From Candidatus Hatepunaea meridiana (GTDB lineage: Bacteria > Electryoneota > AABM5-125-24 > Hatepunaeales > Hatepunaeaceae), in assembly GCA_030765125.1 (NCBI GenBank), contig JAVCDD010000175.1:1-38152 (forward strand): a stretch of DNA of 38,152 nt, read 5' to 3'. Below the pieces are notes generated by a model. It did not search any database. It was given only the letters and a program-made list of their open reading frames with translations, and was not told the origin of the DNA. A program made the position numbers and the translations under genes. Below, piece after piece: positions 25,413-33,127 of the stretch (the first letter of the stretch is position 1; every line of letters begins with the position of its first letter).

Positions 25413-25433
25413 CCCGGTTTCTCCGAAACCGGG
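25413..25433. repeat. Hairpin (cccggtttc / gaaaccggg), possible terminator
   Basis: A perfect 9-bp stem with a tcc loop, followed by aatgtttct, which is only a weak T-tract. It lies between the lipoprotein and the ATPase genes and could reduce read-through. Its pyrimidine loop links it to the dispersed hairpin family. Confidence 0.6.
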
Positions 25434-25466
25434 AATGTTTCTACATAATAAACGAAGAATCAAAGT

Positions 25467-26660
25467 ATGGACACTAAAGATACAAGGCTGATCCGCCAGG
25501 TGAAGCTGCAAAACCTGCTCTCTTTCGGACCGGACACTCCTCCGCTTGAGCTGGAAAATCTGAATGTCCTGATCGGTCCGAACGGCTGCGGCAAATCGAA
25601 CTTCATCGAAGCAATTTCGCTGATGCGCTCGACACAGGGGGATTTTAGAACTGCATTCATGAATGCAGGAGGAACGGCTGACATTAGTTGGAAAGGAAGC
25701 GCTTTAAAAGAGAAAATGGTAAAAACATCTATTGAAATGGTTTTACAATCACTTCATATGGTTTCTCTTCTTCATCGAATAAATGTGGCTGTTTATTACC
25801 AGAAGTCCTATCGAATTCAAGGCGAATTTATTGAAGATATAGAAGTGATTTCAGAGAAGAATAAACCAATTGTTTATTATGAAAAAACCGAATCAAAGTC
25901 AAAAATAGGAGTCGAACAAGACAATAAATGGACATTAAAGAAAGTGGAAATTGATGATACATCTTCAGTACTAAGTCAAATTAAAGATCCATCATCATAT
26001 TATAATCTTTATTGGTTGAGTCTCCTCTATAGTCAAGTTCGCATCTACCGAGATTGGACTTTTGGTGGGAACACCCCACTTAGATACCCTCAGAAGGCAG
26101 ATTTACCAAGTCATCCTTTAATGGAAGATTACTCCAACCTTATTATGTTCCTTAATCGCCTACAAAGAAACGTCCCTGCAAAAAAGGCGGTAATTGCCGG
26201 TTTACAGGATCTCTATGATGGAATTGATGACTATGGCGTGAAGGTTGAGGGCAATACAGTTCAACTGTTTTTCACCGAAGGGGATTATATTATTCCAGCC
26301 ACCCGCCTCTCTGATGGCACCTTGCGGTATCTATGTCTGATGGCGATTCTCCACGATCCCGAACCTCCGCCTTTGATTTGTATTGAGGAGCCTGAGTTGG
26401 GTTTGCACCCGGATATTTTACCTACTCTTGCAGATCATATGATTGCCGCTTCTGAGCGTACGCAACTCATCGTTACTACGCACTCCGATATTCTGGTTGA
26501 CGCGATGAGCGAAAGACCTGAGGTTGTAATAGTCTGTGAGAAACACGATGGTAAAACGGAAATGAACCGGCTCGACAAAGAATCGCTAAAGGTGTGGCTT
26601 GATAAATATCGTCTTGGTGAGCTTTGGATAAAGGGAGAGCTTGGAGGCAAACGTTGGTAA
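25467..26660 (+). CDS. OLD/RecF-like AAA ATPase (pair 1)
   Basis: A 397-residue SMC/ABC-type ATPase. Walker A GPNGCGKSN is at 37-45, signature LSDGTLR near 281, Walker B LICIEEPE (Glu307, Glu308) and switch VTTHSD at about 340. This is the ATPase layout of OLD-family and AbiL-like proteins without a built-in TOPRIM domain. The next gene overlaps it by 7 bp and encodes a DUF4276-like protein, which would supply that domain. The middle (about 95-200) is AT-rich and unlike the GC-richer ends, suggesting a variable, quickly evolving sensor region. A DNA-based defence role is inferred from the gene pair. Confidence 0.85.
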   Translation: MDTKDTRLIRQVKLQNLLSFGPDTPPLELENLNVLIGPNGCGKSNFIEAISLMRSTQGDFRTAFMNAGGTADISWKGSALKEKMVKTSIEMVLQSLHMVSLLHRINVAVYYQKSYRIQGEFIEDIEVISEKNKPIVYYEKTESKSKIGVEQDNKWTLKKVEIDDTSSVLSQIKDPSSYYNLYWLSLLYSQVRIYRDWTFGGNTPLRYPQKADLPSHPLMEDYSNLIMFLNRLQRNVPAKKAVIAGLQDLYDGIDDYGVKVEGNTVQLFFTEGDYIIPATRLSDGTLRYLCLMAILHDPEPPPLICIEEPELGLHPDILPTLADHMIAASERTQLIVTTHSDILVDAMSERPEVVIVCEKHDGKTEMNRLDKESLKVWLDKYRLGELWIKGELGGKRW

Positions 26661-27250
26661 AGGCGAAGATCTACATCGAGGGTGGAGGAGACAAATTACT
26701 TGATATTCTATGTCAGAAGGGATTCCACAAGTTAATAAAAAAGTGTGGATTCACCGGCAGGATGCCACGGCTTGTTCCTTGGGGCGCTCGCGGTTTTGTT
26801 TATAAACGATTCAAAGCTGACCACGCTAAGAAAGCTTCATCAGATTATATTGCAATGCTTATCGACAGTGAGGATCCAGTTGCTAACATCAATGAAACAT
26901 GGAATCACCTTAAGACTCGCGACAAATGGAATAAGCCTCAGGGAGCGACTGACGAACAGGTGCTTTTTATGACCACATGTATGGAGACTTGGATTGTTGC
27001 AGATAGAGCAACCTTGAAATCACACTATCTTAAATTGAATGCGAAAAAACTTCCTCCTTTAAATGATTTGGAAAATCGAAACCGGCATGAGATTCAGGAC
27101 AAACTAAAAGAAGCAACTAAGAACTGCACTAATAAATATGAAAAAGGGAAGCGTTCTTATGAGATACTTGGGAAGCTCAATCCGGAAGCGCTAAGAAATA
27201 ATCTGCCAAGTTTCGAGCGAATGTATCTAATTCTTAAGGATATTCTTTGA
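26654..27250 (+). CDS. DUF4276-like (TOPRIM-like) partner of ATPase pair 1
   Basis: A 198-residue protein. TTG 26654 is chosen: GGAGG (26643-26647) lies 6 bp upstream and the start overlaps the ATPase stop. The DUF4276 pattern is visible as KIYIEGGGD at the N-terminus (acidic Glu), VPWGARGFVYKRF, and YIAMLIDSEDPV (DSE acidic cluster), then TCMETWIVAD. The acidic residues fit a TOPRIM-like metal site. With the upstream ATPase it makes a split OLD-like or AbiL-like unit. A second, diverged pair lies at 36286-38063. Confidence 0.75.
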   Translation: MVKAKIYIEGGGDKLLDILCQKGFHKLIKKCGFTGRMPRLVPWGARGFVYKRFKADHAKKASSDYIAMLIDSEDPVANINETWNHLKTRDKWNKPQGATDEQVLFMTTCMETWIVADRATLKSHYLKLNAKKLPPLNDLENRNRHEIQDKLKEATKNCTNKYEKGKRSYEILGKLNPEALRNNLPSFERMYLILKDIL

Positions 27251-27392
27251 GGAATTCATAGTCGAATTTGGTCGTAAAACCGATAATCCTGAAGGGCGAA
27301 TAGAGCAGATCAGCAACTGGCTTGACAGCAGGCAGGATGTTGAGGATTATAAAGTGGGGGAATTGAAGGATCTGTGGTATGGGGAATTCTGA
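27231..27392 (+). pseudogene. Coding remnant without a start codon
   Basis: After a stop at 27228-27230 the frame stays open to TGA 27390-27392 and reads like a real protein C-terminus (EEFIVEFGRKTDNPEGR, then ISNWLDSRQDVEDYK and ELKDLWYGEF). No start codon or ribosome-binding site is present. It may be the tail of a deleted gene, overlapping the end of the DUF4276-like gene. I do not recognise the family. The remaining gap to 27521 shows nothing clear. Confidence 0.35.
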
Positions 27393-27520
27393 GATGCTGA
27401 ATGTTTTCTTAATGTGCTGTTGAGTGTCTTGTTTAGTGTACAAAAATGCCAATCTGTGAGTGGAGGTGGATATGTCTGGAAGTTTGAGAACACAGGAATA
27501 ATAGAGGGGAAATAATTGCT

Positions 27521-28705
27521 ATGATTAAAGAACGAAATATACAAACTCGTAGGCAGTTGTTTGATTTTCTCCAAGGACAGATGATGACTGCCTATGAATC
27601 GCTATTGCAGAGACAGAGGCTCGATTTTGAGAGTACTCTAATTAAATCATATGTTATTGAGGTTGATGTTCCAACAAATCTGGCTGAAACAACAAACGAT
27701 CAACATGCTTGGATGGAATTTCTAAATTATTTATTCAAACCATTGGATAATACTCAGAGTACTGTGCAAGTACAGTGTAAAGAAGAAAAAGGGTTCTTTG
27801 AGTTAAATTTGAATCGTAGCGACCAAAGAGCTTTGATTTATGTTGATTGTATAACTGATCAAAGATTTTGGATTGTTTATACAATAAGTAATTCAAAAAC
27901 AGTAGATTGGTGGCTTGAATCACTCATAAAGATAAAACCGGAGTTAGATTTAGTGTGGTTTTGGCCCTCGTTTTTAGAGTCTATTCAAAATCGTGGTATT
28001 CCGAAGGGGTTCGGTTTAGACTATGATTATAGAAAATTTGAAGGAGAGACAGAAGAAAGAACAACGTATTTAAAAATGCAACTATGGGGTGGAAGGGACA
28101 CTAAGGAACTGTATGATTTACTAAGAGATCATGAAGTATATGGCGATAAAACAGTACTGTCTAAAGTCAGGTTAAAGGAGTTAGGTAATGGAGAAACCAA
28201 TGAGCATTTCGCATTGCAGGATGTGAAATTTAATGGCAAATTCACGGTTAGAGGAACGGACTTTAGCACTCATGCAGCAACATTATCTAGTGTTCGAAAA
28301 TCATATAGGGATAATATTTTAAATATTGAAAACGAGTATTCACTTCGTTGGTGCGAATCCGAATCAAACGGAGGTATTATCTTGAAGGGTTCACCTCTTC
28401 ATTTTATACCACCTGAAGGCTATCGAATTCCAATAACTACTTTTTGTGATAGAGCGCTGAATAGTGCACTTCCATTTAGACTCCTCGGATTTAAGAGAGA
28501 AATGTCAGAGTCATCCGCAGTAGTAGAAGTGGTTGATTTCCATACTGGTGGAGAGTTCTCAATGGAGATATTTCCTGATGTGCTATCTGTCTATCTACCT
28601 GAAGAAACTTGTGGCAATAGCATTGCCCGTCTTTATACTAACTTGCAGCACTATCTAAATGCTCGTTTTACCTTGGAGACTGATGATGGAAAACAAATCC
28701 TTTAG
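27521..28705 (+). CDS. Uncharacterised protein, first gene of a two-gene module
   Basis: A 394-residue soluble protein that I do not recognise. It has no signal peptide or transmembrane segment. The N-terminus (about 1-45) is a charged helix rich in Gln/Arg (QTRRQLFDFLQGQM). The rest looks alpha/beta, with Trp-rich stretches (FWIVYTIS, VDWWLESL, LVWFWPSFL) and a C-terminal beta-rich part (HFIPPEGYRIPITTF). The gene is AT-rich. Its 3' end overlaps the start of the next gene by about 20 bp, which implies co-translation. An AGGGG motif lies before ATG 27521 at a slightly long spacing. Position between an ATPase/TOPRIM-like pair and an antitoxin-like cluster suggests a conflict-system role. Confidence 0.7.
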   Translation: MIKERNIQTRRQLFDFLQGQMMTAYESLLQRQRLDFESTLIKSYVIEVDVPTNLAETTNDQHAWMEFLNYLFKPLDNTQSTVQVQCKEEKGFFELNLNRSDQRALIYVDCITDQRFWIVYTISNSKTVDWWLESLIKIKPELDLVWFWPSFLESIQNRGIPKGFGLDYDYRKFEGETEERTTYLKMQLWGGRDTKELYDLLRDHEVYGDKTVLSKVRLKELGNGETNEHFALQDVKFNGKFTVRGTDFSTHAATLSSVRKSYRDNILNIENEYSLRWCESESNGGIILKGSPLHFIPPEGYRIPITTFCDRALNSALPFRLLGFKREMSESSAVVEVVDFHTGGEFSMEIFPDVLSVYLPEETCGNSIARLYTNLQHYLNARFTLETDDGKQIL

Positions 28706-29603
28706 CCTTTTATTACCTAACCTATTTATTGGTTTGTGTAAAGGTTCTCGTAGTCTGAGACCCTACTCTTCTGAATTCTGCAATAAGCTTGGATATAAGA
28801 TATTTCAGTTTGAAGCGTCATTTCCAATCACATCAGGTAGAATATCAGCTCCTGACTTGATTATAACCTCTGAAAAGACAAATAACACTCTGATAATTGA
28901 GTGGACAGAAGCAATGTCGATTTCGGATTACAAACCAGATCAACTTCAGAGATATTCTATCATTAACAGGCGTGATCTTATTGAGGTTTTAGCGATACCT
29001 CCAGATTCTGTAAATACATTCAATACTTGTGTAATTGTCTTGCCTGATGCATTAGAAATTTTTGAAAAGCATTTTGATGCAGAAGGATACAAATTCCCAT
29101 TGCTTCAATTTGAAAGAAGCACAGATTTATCCGAATTAAATAAGGTACACAATGAATTTGAAGAGCCTTTAACAGATAAGTATTTTACGAAAGGAATCCA
29201 ACTTAACAGAATACCAATAAGTTACTTACCGTTCTCATTGGATTGTATTAAGAAGAGTGAGCTTGTATGGTTCATTGTTAAGCACCTGATATCTATACTT
29301 GTTAGAAAGAAAACAAGTTTCAATGTAGAAGAGTTTTGCTCGGAGTATGTTTCTGTATGGTCTGTAATATCAGATGATAAAAAAAAGGAGATTAGACGAA
29401 GAACAAAAGAAGTACTAAACGCACTGATACGCAAGCCAATTGGAAAGCAATTATTGAAGAGGCTACCAGGCCAGCCACCGAGGTGGGAGATACTGGCAAT
29501 AGATGTTAGAAAGAATATAAGATCTATTAAGAAGGCATTGGATCTATTCATTGAAGAGGTAAAAGGGATGTCGAGTCAAGCAGATTTACCATTCCCTGAA
29601 TGA
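28686..29603 (+). CDS. Uncharacterised protein with a PD-(D/E)XK-like motif, second gene of the module
   Basis: A 305-residue soluble protein from ATG 28686 (ATG 28683 is equally possible). An N-terminal nuclease-like core can be read: Glu43 in FQFEASF, Asp57 in SAPDLII, and Glu72 in LIIEWTEA, followed by YKPDQLQRY, the usual helix after the active site. The Lys of the E-x-K position is Thr74, so the site is either degenerate or uses Lys83. The C-terminal half is helical and basic (KKKEIRRRTKEVLNALIRK) and could bind nucleic acid. It overlaps the preceding gene. The family is not recognised; nuclease-like is a motif-based inference. Confidence 0.65.
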   Translation: MENKSFSLLLPNLFIGLCKGSRSLRPYSSEFCNKLGYKIFQFEASFPITSGRISAPDLIITSEKTNNTLIIEWTEAMSISDYKPDQLQRYSIINRRDLIEVLAIPPDSVNTFNTCVIVLPDALEIFEKHFDAEGYKFPLLQFERSTDLSELNKVHNEFEEPLTDKYFTKGIQLNRIPISYLPFSLDCIKKSELVWFIVKHLISILVRKKTSFNVEEFCSEYVSVWSVISDDKKKEIRRRTKEVLNALIRKPIGKQLLKRLPGQPPRWEILAIDVRKNIRSIKKALDLFIEEVKGMSSQADLPFPE

Positions 29604-29662
29604 CTTATATACACTGAAGAAGCTAAATATGAGGAGTTCATAGGCATCCTCAAAACTAAATG

Positions 29663-29672
29663 TTGACGTCAA
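29663..29672. promoter_or_regulatory. Possible operator (ttgacgtcaa)
   Basis: A 10-bp perfect palindrome 38 bp before the Phd-like gene start. Antitoxins of this type often repress their own operon through palindromes near the promoter. The site is short, so the call is weak. Confidence 0.25.
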
Positions 29673-29709
29673 TTTATTGTATGGCGATAGACAATTATTA
29701 GGAGGCAAT

Positions 29710-29931
29710 ATGCCAACTTTAACTATAAAATCAGATAAACCGATGGTTCTCATTCCGCTTGAAAAATATGAGTCGATGAAGGAAACCATCGATATCTTGT
29801 CCGATTCCAAGCTGGTTGAGGATGTCCGGCGGGGAATTAAAGATTTTGAGGAAGGTCGAAGCATCTCTATGGAAGATATCAAGAAAGAACTGGACGTCAA
29901 AGACAATCAATCAGAGGAAGATAATGGATAA
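29710..29931 (+). CDS. Phd/YefM-like antitoxin
   Basis: A 73-residue protein from ATG 29710 with GGAGG at 29701-29705. The N-terminal strand and helix with PMVLIPLEKYESMKETIDIL match the Phd/RelB-type antitoxin layout. The C-terminal half (LVEDVRRGIKDFEEG) is the usual toxin-wrapping helix. No toxin follows; instead the HicB-like gene overlaps its 3' end by 8 bp. It may act as an orphan or use a partner elsewhere. Confidence 0.7.
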   Translation: MPTLTIKSDKPMVLIPLEKYESMKETIDILSDSKLVEDVRRGIKDFEEGRSISMEDIKKELDVKDNQSEEDNG

Positions 29932-30097
29932 ATTTAATGCAGTATTTCAACAGGATGAGGATTGGTGGATAGCTTGGGTTGAGGAATTACCTGGAGCGAA
30001 TACGCAGGGTAAAACGCTTGAAGAAGCACGCGAAAACCTCAAAGAAGCAGTCCAGATGGTACTGGAAACCAATCGAAAACTTGCCAGGAGAGCATGA
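29924..30097 (+). CDS. HicB-like small protein
   Basis: A 57-residue protein with the HicB/UPF0150 half-barrel pattern: FNAVFQQDEDWWIAWVEELPGANTQG, split here as FNAVFQQDEDWW and WVEELPGANTQGKTLEEA, then a helix (ENLKEAVQMVLE). It lacks a DNA-binding C-terminal domain and there is no HicA gene beside it. It overlaps both neighbours, 8 bp upstream and 4 bp downstream (ATGA), forming a tight three-gene operon. Confidence 0.75.
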   Translation: MDKFNAVFQQDEDWWIAWVEELPGANTQGKTLEEARENLKEAVQMVLETNRKLARRA

Positions 30098-30300
30098 TAT
30101 TCGAATACGATTCTGAAGCTGATGCCGCTTATATCAAGATAGCTGAGGGCGAGATTGCCGATACACGGGAGATGGTCGATGGCATCATTCTCGATTATGA
30201 TGCTGAGGGTAAAGTTCTCGGAGTAGAAATCCTCATTCTGAAATCGAGAGGCGCAAAGGTTTGGGAATCGCGTGAGAAGAAATTAGTCCTACAGAATTAA
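30094..30300 (+). CDS. DUF2283 protein
   Basis: A 68-residue protein with the DUF2283 pattern: FEYDSEADAAYIKI, then VDGIILDYDAEGKVLGVEIL. The family is small, cytosolic and often found next to HicB-like and other toxin-antitoxin genes, and its function is not established. It ends 22 bp before nuoL, so it is the last accessory gene of the block that separates nuoK from nuoL. Confidence 0.85.
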   Translation: MIFEYDSEADAAYIKIAEGEIADTREMVDGIILDYDAEGKVLGVEILILKSRGAKVWESREKKLVLQN

Positions 30301-30322
30301 ACACTTAACTTTAATATACTAA

Positions 30323-32269
30323 ATGTCAAATTACTTATACCTAATCCCCATAATCCCCTTCATCGGCTTCCTGATAAACGGGCTTTTGGGTAAAAAACTA
30401 AGCGATAAGGCGGTTGGGTTTATCGGGTGCGCGGTTATCGGGATTGCTTTTGCGATGTCGGTGGCGGCATTCGTTGAGTTGATAGGACTCGAACCTCATA
30501 ACCGCATTATCGAACACGATTGGTTCACCTGGCTTGCCGCTGGGAAATTAACAGTCGACTTTGGGATGCTGCTCGATCCACTGAGCGCTGTGATGATCCT
30601 GGTCGTCAGCGGCGTGTCGTTCATCATCCATATATACTCGATTGGATATATGCGCGGCGATCCGAGCTACAGCCGCTACTTCAGCTACCTGAACCTGTTC
30701 GTCTTCTTTATGTTGCTGCTTGTGCTCGGCAATTCTTACCCGATTATGTTCATCGGCTGGGAAGGAGTAGGACTGTGCAGTTATCTGCTGATCGGGTTCT
30801 GGTTCACCGACGACGCTAAAGCCACTGCCGGTAAGAAAGCGTTCATCGTCAACCGAATCGGCGACTTTGGCTTCCTGATCGGCGTCTTTATTCTGTTTGC
30901 GGCATTCGGTACGCTGTCGTTCTCCGGCGTGGCTGAGCAGACTCAGTACTGGGTGGGACCGAAGTCTATCTTCTTCTGGGCAACGTTGTGCCTGTTCATC
31001 GGCGCAACCGGCAAGTCCGCTCAGATTCCCCTTTACGTCTGGCTGCCCGACGCTATGGCAGGTCCGACGCCCGTATCGGCGCTCATACACGCTGCCACGA
31101 TGGTCACCGCCGGTGTCTATATGGTAGCGCGGAACTCGTTCCTCTTTGTAATGGCGCCAGCGACGCTCGAGATCGTAGCCTGGGTTGGAGTTGGAACGGC
31201 TATCTTTGCAGCGACTATCGCTCTGGTACAGAACGACATCAAGAAGGTGCTCGCTTACTCCACGGTTTCTCAGTTGGGCTATATGTTCGTCGGCTGCGGC
31301 GTGGGAGCATTCGCTGCCGGTATATCGCACCTGATGACGCATGCCTTTTTCAAAGCGCTGCTGTTCCTCGGCGCCGGGTCGGTGATTCACGCTGTTCATC
31401 ACGCTCACGAGCGCGGCGGTTTTCACGGCGATCCGCAGGACATCCGCTATATGGGCAACCTGCGCAACAAGATGCCGACTACATACTGGACGTTCCTTGT
31501 AGCCACTCTTGCCATTGCCGGTATCCCCGGCTTCTCAGGCTTCTTCAGCAAGGATGAGATAATATGGCAGACGTTCGCCAGCGGTCATTTGGGCATCGGG
31601 ATAGTAGCGATGATTGCGGCGCTGTTGACAGCGTTCTATATGTTCCGCTTGGTATATATGACCTTCCATGGACAATGGAAAGGCAGGCGCGACCAGGAGG
31701 ATCATCTGCACGAGTCACCGAAAGTGATGACGATGCCGCTTGTAATACTGGGAGTTCTTTCCATCATTGGCGGCTGGGTTGCAATACCTCACGCACTCGG
31801 CGGCGGCGCCTGGTTCGAGAAGTTCCTGCACCCGTCGTTCGCCCTCGCAGAAGAACTCGCCGGAAAACACGGTCACCATTCGCTTGCTGCTGAATACGTG
31901 GTTATGATTATTTCAGTAGTCATTGCTGTTGGCGGCATATTTTGGGCGCGAGCCTGGTACATCAAGAACCCCGAAATACCGAAGCGATTGGCAGCTAAAC
32001 TAAAGGGATTGCATAAATTTGCGCTTAACAAGTACTACATCGATGAGGCTTATGATTTCGTTGTCGTGCAAACAACTATAGGTATGGCAGATGGTCTATG
32101 GCGCTGGTTCGACGTCAAATTGGTGGATGGATTGGTAAACGGTGTAGCAATATTTATAGGCTGGGTTGGTTCGGTAATAAGAAAGGTTCAAACTGGATTG
32201 ATCGGAAACTATGCGTTGATGATGGTATTTGGGATTGTTGTTATCGTTGGATATATGGTGTGGAGATGA
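30323..32269 (+). CDS. nuoL: NADH-quinone oxidoreductase subunit L
   Basis: A 648-residue antiporter-like membrane subunit of complex I, at full length for the family. Conserved blocks include FIGWEGVGLCSYLLIGFW, split as GWEGVGLCSYLL, then HAATMVTAGVYM, KKVLAYSTVSQLGYM, HAFFKALLFLGAGS and FSGFFSKDE. The long C-terminal helix and extra TM segments are present. No ribosome-binding site precedes ATG 30323. It is separated from nuoK by 7.6 kb, and nuoM and nuoN do not follow within the window, so the complex I locus is fragmented. Confidence 0.97.
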   Translation: MSNYLYLIPIIPFIGFLINGLLGKKLSDKAVGFIGCAVIGIAFAMSVAAFVELIGLEPHNRIIEHDWFTWLAAGKLTVDFGMLLDPLSAVMILVVSGVSFIIHIYSIGYMRGDPSYSRYFSYLNLFVFFMLLLVLGNSYPIMFIGWEGVGLCSYLLIGFWFTDDAKATAGKKAFIVNRIGDFGFLIGVFILFAAFGTLSFSGVAEQTQYWVGPKSIFFWATLCLFIGATGKSAQIPLYVWLPDAMAGPTPVSALIHAATMVTAGVYMVARNSFLFVMAPATLEIVAWVGVGTAIFAATIALVQNDIKKVLAYSTVSQLGYMFVGCGVGAFAAGISHLMTHAFFKALLFLGAGSVIHAVHHAHERGGFHGDPQDIRYMGNLRNKMPTTYWTFLVATLAIAGIPGFSGFFSKDEIIWQTFASGHLGIGIVAMIAALLTAFYMFRLVYMTFHGQWKGRRDQEDHLHESPKVMTMPLVILGVLSIIGGWVAIPHALGGGAWFEKFLHPSFALAEELAGKHGHHSLAAEYVVMIISVVIAVGGIFWARAWYIKNPEIPKRLAAKLKGLHKFALNKYYIDEAYDFVVVQTTIGMADGLWRWFDVKLVDGLVNGVAIFIGWVGSVIRKVQTGLIGNYALMMVFGIVVIVGYMVWR

Positions 32270-32321
32270 AAGAATTAACCACAGAGGCACAAAGAAATCT
32301 CAATCTTAAAGAGAACCAACC

Positions 32322-33125
32322 ATGACAAATCAATTTGTTATACCACCTGATGATACAGTTATCTGGCGATATATGGACTATTGGAAGTATGAGCAGATGA
32401 TTCAAAAGCGATCTCTTCACTTTACACGTCTCAATGTTTTTGATGATCTACTTGAGGGAACACTATCACCAAGCCATTTACGGGCAATTGGGGAGAGACA
32501 TCCGGAGCATTGTGAGTCTTTGAAAGAAGAATTTGAGACATTCAAAGACGAAGGTTATCGTTCTGTAACTTGTTGGTATATAGGCGACTACGAATCTAAT
32601 CTTCTTTGGAAAACTTACACTACCTCACCATGCTCGTTAGCAATTCGTTCCTCTGTAGCGAGGCTTCGCGATTCACTCCCACGCTCGCCAGCGATTAGTT
32701 CCACTCAATCTGAGCCTCGCGATTCACTGTTGCCTTTTATTCCTATTAAAAGGGTGCTTTATATGGATTTTGATCAAAATATCACAGATAATGAGAACTT
32801 TATCTTACAAGATAGCGCCTGGTTTCACAAGAGTCTCGAATATACTCTTGAGAACGAGCTAAGAGCTTGCGTCACAGGAGTTGCCTCATTTAACCCCCCA
32901 GAAACGTCTCAGAGAATAAGGACATCTCACGGCTGGAATATCCCAATAAACTTTGTCCAATTAATTGACAAAGTTATTATTCATCCATGCGCAGAATCGT
33001 GCTTTGAAAACTGTTTAAAGCATTTACACAGTGACAATGGACTGCCTGAAGACCTGATTTTGCATAGTTCCATCTGTACTTCAATAAATAATATAGATTC
33101 TTACAGCACAGATGAGAAACAATAA
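32322..33125 (+). CDS. DUF2971 family protein
   Basis: A 267-residue soluble protein of the DUF2971 family: the N-terminal WRYMDYWKYEQMIQKRSLHFTR is a typical opening (seen as WRYMDYWKYE and LHFTRLNVFDD), followed by CWYIGDYESNLLWKTY and LAIRSS. Members occur in defence-related and mobile regions, and biochemical roles are unknown. A 51-bp in-frame unit within codons about 116-136 is bounded by 12-bp direct repeats. It is followed 2 bp later by the WD40-caspase gene, so the two are likely co-transcribed. Confidence 0.8.
   Translation: MTNQFVIPPDDTVIWRYMDYWKYEQMIQKRSLHFTRLNVFDDLLEGTLSPSHLRAIGERHPEHCESLKEEFETFKDEGYRSVTCWYIGDYESNLLWKTYTTSPCSLAIRSSVARLRDSLPRSPAISSTQSEPRDSLLPFIPIKRVLYMDFDQNITDNENFILQDSAWFHKSLEYTLENELRACVTGVASFNPPETSQRIRTSHGWNIPINFVQLIDKVIIHPCAESCFENCLKHLHSDNGLPEDLILHSSICTSINNIDSYSTDEKQ
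32658..32728. repeat. In-frame repeat-bounded insert in the DUF2971 gene
   Basis: Direct repeats tcgcgattcact at 32666-32677 and 32717-32728 are 51 bp apart (17 codons). Each is preceded by one arm of an inverted repeat, gcgaggct at 32658-32665 and agcctcgc at 32713-32720. The insert encodes a low-complexity Ser/Pro/Arg stretch ahead of the conserved RVLYMDF strand. Confidence 0.65.
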
Positions 33126-33127
33126 TA

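Noticed and set aside
25467..27250. Calling pair 1 a Gabija or retron system
   Set aside because: There is no UvrD-like helicase and no reverse transcriptase nearby; only ATPase and DUF4276-like genes are present.
30548..31426. 292-codon open frame on the minus strand within nuoL
   Set aside because: It is antisense to strongly conserved nuoL sequence, is low in hydrophobic structure and shows no family motif.
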